The notes under the pieces were generated by a model that made no database searches, was not told the DNA's origin, and was given only the letters and a program-made list of their open reading frames with translations. Shown piece by piece: positions 60,975 through 64,000 of a DNA stretch of 64,000 nucleotides. Origin of the DNA: Moringa oleifera. Its lineage: Eukaryota; Streptophyta; Magnoliopsida; Brassicales; Moringaceae. The DNA is taken from positions 62,001 through 126,000 of the forward strand of contig JAJFZO010000695.1 in assembly GCA_021397835.1 (NCBI GenBank), given 5' to 3'. Position numbers and translations under genes: made by a program. The first letter of the stretch is position 1. Each line of letters starts with the position of its first letter.

Positions 60975-61250
60975 AGATAAATAAATAAAAAGATAAGAAT
61001 TAAAATAAAATTCAAAACTCAAATGAATAAAAAATAAAAAATAGCTAAAAACCAAATAAACTAACAAAATCACAATCATTTGGTGAGGTTTAAAATTATG
61101 AAAAGTATCTATTTTCTTGCTTTGTAAAGAATTTTATTTTTTTAGTATTGCCTTTTTTTAATATGCATTGTATTGATTTTTTGGATTTTTTTTTTGTTGT
61201 AATGTAATGTTGATCAACAAGTAATTTTAATCTTAATATAAAAAATATAA
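60975..61250. repeat. Small fold-back of satellite sequence
   Basis: 60975-61097 is satellite in A-rich orientation ending at the 'aatcatttggtgaggtttaaaatt' landmark. At about 61097 it flips to T-rich, reversed satellite ('ctattttcttgctttgtaaag'). The two halves are different parts of the unit, so this is an inversion junction rather than a simple hairpin. Confidence 0.65.
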
Positions 61251-61539
61251 AAAAGAAAATCACTTTCATTGCACATAGGATCATAGTGTACTAAGGGAGG
61301 CGGGCATGCCCGTGGTTCTCAAATGGCATACAAAAGTGCACGTGGAATATCACAAGTGGCCCTCGCCCATAAATTAATTAAGCAGAAAGTTTATAATTGA
61401 ATCAAAAGGAAGAGGATCGTTCACAAGTAGCCTTTTAATAATATTTGTGTTAATTAATTAATTAATATAATTAGCAATCATATCTTAATAAGTATCTTCT
61501 GACTTTGGCAATAGTTGTCATTGAGGGGAAGTTTAAGAA

Positions 61540-64000
61540 GCATCATGATCAGCCGACGCACCTATTCGTCTTTCAATAAAGCAAATGAAAGACTTTTTTT
61601 ATTCTCTTTTAATTGGCCCACGTAGTGGTTCGTGAGATGGGTAATTTCTCACCACCCACTATGCTCTCCAAGCCTCGTAGGTTAGGGACCCCACAAAGGG
61701 GCACTTGGATGGTTTCGAGGACATAAGGTAGAGGCGGCTGATGGTTCAAGGACGAGGAGAGGGGCTGCTGGGTGTTTTGTGGCACAAAGATTAGGCAATA
61801 AAGCCCCAGGGTCTGCCATTGAGCTTCCATGCATGCACTTTGTTATATTATAATTAGTGTATAGACAGAGAGACATTCTTATTCACTCACGTGTGCATTG
61901 TGCCATGGGGCGTTGTACTGGACACCGTCTTCACCTTGATTCCACTTGGGCACAAACAATGCGGCCTTTGATTTATTTTTTATTTGATATTAAAATTTAA
62001 ATTAAATTTTATAGAAAATAAAAATTTATGCAATAAATTTTTTAATTTTTTGAATTTTATGATATATTTTTTAAAATTTTTATTTTTATAATATTTTGTA
62101 AATAAATTTTGATTGATAAAAAATAATCAGATTAAAATTTATCAAAAAATTTAAAATTTAAAAATATCCAAATTAAAGATTTTGTATTAAAGATTTTGAT
62201 TTTATTTTTTAATATAAACTAATATTTAAACTAACTTCATAAAAATTTTTAAAGTTTCTCAAATACTGAAATGTTTTTTAAAAATTACAATCAAAAAATT
62301 AAAAAAATTGTAATAAATAAATCAAGAATCAAAATTTATTTAAAATTAAATAATTTATTCAAAATAAATTATAGAATTTATTTGAATATAAGTATTTGAA
62401 CAATGAAATATATTTAATTTTTTATAATAATTTCAGTCAATATTTAATTTGATTAATTTTTATAAATCATAATCTATTTGAAAATATTTTGAAATTTAAA
62501 ATAAAAACAAGAGATAAAATATTTTTAAAAAAATTTAAATAATATTTATTTTAAAAATTTATTATATATTTACATATAATTTTAAGAATATATTAACTGT
62601 TCAAATCAATTTTTTTAAAAAAATAAATTTAAAAGAACATAATCATTACAACTTATACAAATTAAAAGCCAACTCTAAACATAAATCTGAGCAAATAAGT
62701 AGGTTTCTTTGTGTTATAATTGTGTTATTTAAGATTAAGTGGGTGTGTGAAGGTGACAATGGTATTTTCAAACTCTGAAGCCTTACTTTTTAACTCTCTT
62801 TTTTTTTTTAACAAAATATTACTGCATTGTGATGGAATACAGTTTTAAGTCAACTTTGAACTATCTGATTAATTAAGTATTTAATTTTTATTAATTATCT
62901 TTTCAATTCATAAATATGATGATTTTGAAGTCTCTGAACAATCCCGTCATATGTCATCTTAATTTACTACTTTTATTCTACTTTCGTGATATATTTAATG
63001 TACTATATATAATAATCATAAATTGATTGTCATTATATTTGTAAAAATATAAAATTATTTATTATATTTTATAAAATAAATATAAAAAAATTAAAAAATT
63101 AAAAAATTAAATTATAAATATCTTATAACAAATTTTAGTTGAACTTTTTCACATATATAAATAAAATATTCAAACTATTATCATTAAAAAAATCAAAATT
63201 TTTTAGTGCGAAATTTTTTCAAAAAACTTGATAAAAATAATTTATGAATAAAAAATTATTTAAATTTGATATATAAACTCTAAATGGAATGTAATATTTA
63301 TTTTAATTATTTTTTAAATATGATAATCTTATGATAGCTCCAAGATACAGAGAGATGGTAAATATAATAGTCTAAGTGATAAGGAAGAGTAATAGTGATA
63401 TAATTGGAAGGTTTAATCACTTAGTATATTACAAAGTTAGGTCCAATCATGCCATTAGCTAACATAACTACTTGCCTCATGAAATGATATAACATTTATG
63501 ATTATATCACCAATTTGAATTGCAAAGATTTAATTAAACTACAACTAATGATCACTCTCACTTTAATCTCGCTATGTACCACTGTAGCTTTCATCGTGTG
63601 AGCTTTTATAGAGAAGAATGAGGGACAAATCTTAAGCTTTGATCATAAATTGAAATACTTCATCTCCATGTCAGATTTATGTCAATAAACTAATTATGGA
63701 CATCTATTGACAGTACTAAATATTTGGCTTTAATTATTTTGTTAACTTTTTGATATAGGAGTCATATCACAAATATGCTACCACTTGTTTTCAATGACAA
63801 AGAGAATCACTTCAATGACAGATAAAAAATCTTAAAGATACACACAAACCTCATAAACTATATAATAGTAAGAGTCTTTGGCTTAAATTATTGAAACAAA
63901 AATATAAAAATAAATATAAAAAATAAAAAACTCAAAATAACTAAAAAAATAAAAAAGTAAAAAAATCCAACAAATTCAAAACACTATATATAAAAAAGTA
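61540..64000 (-). repeat. Right arm of the long inverted repeat (continues past the window)
   Basis: Reverse complement of 47212-49397. The inner end is at about 61540 ('aagcatcatgatcagc'). The GC-richer island is at 61610-61970. The outer part still matches the left arm's reversed satellite at 63890-64000, so the arm has no end inside the window. It contains about 276 bp (62411-62686) absent from the left arm, and 22 bp more near 63750 where the left arm has a short deletion. Confidence 0.93.
62411..62686 (-). repeat. Segment present only in the right arm
   Basis: AT-rich 276-bp stretch between two sequences that are adjacent in the left arm at about 48470. It has no obvious terminal repeats or target duplication, so a deletion from the left arm fits as well as an insertion here. 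Confidence 0.7.

Overview
This window is plant nuclear DNA of an AT-rich, repeat-dominated kind. I infer a seed plant from degraded exons of plant-type genes: the microtubule-associated protein AIR9, a katanin/spastin-like plant AAA ATPase and a plant DnaJ-type protein. Introns are AT-rich with GT/AG borders. I found no intact protein-coding gene. Nearly all long ORFs are by-products of A-rich or T-rich satellite DNA, and the real coding signal is short exons that carry stops, frameshifts or lost splice sites. I saw no tRNA, rRNA or CRISPR array.

Layout. 1-3 kb: minus-strand AAA-ATPase pseudogene in at least four exons, with a ruined Walker A and two nonsense codons. 3-8.4 kb: intron-like or intergenic DNA, one open minus-strand first-exon candidate, a ~150-bp tandem repeat and a TATA-like box. 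8.7-12.9 kb: one unit of an AT-rich satellite, an inverted satellite piece and a degenerate ~70-bp minisatellite. 13.0-15.9 kb: minus-strand AIR9 pseudogene (six leucine-rich-repeat exons, a seventh exon running from the last LRR into the segment after it, and one later exon). 18.4-44.7 kb: a minus-strand tandem array of 5.3-7.5-kb macro-units. Each holds one to four small units pairing an early AIR9 A9-repeat exon with the last AIR9 A9-repeat exon, plus a fixed set of exon-like blocks of a gene I do not recognise.

44.7-55 kb: blocks of a ~0.8-kb AT-rich satellite whose orientation flips several times. 54.9-56.3 kb: eroded zinc-knuckle and coiled-coil coding remnants like those of a plant pararetrovirus or retroelement. 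57.1-57.9 kb: a two-copy ~360-bp tandem repeat. 59.5-59.8 kb: a two-exon DnaJ-protein fragment. Two arms of a long inverted repeat (47.2-49.4 kb and 61.5-64.0 kb, the second running off the window) enclose 12.1 kb. Each arm carries a GC-richer, gene-like or promoter-like island and a strong hairpin.

The genes do not form a pathway. The most notable features are the repeatedly duplicated and internally deleted AIR9 exon array, and the long inverted repeat embedded in an orientation-flipping satellite. Identities given for gene fragments rest on my recognition of family motifs, not on a search.
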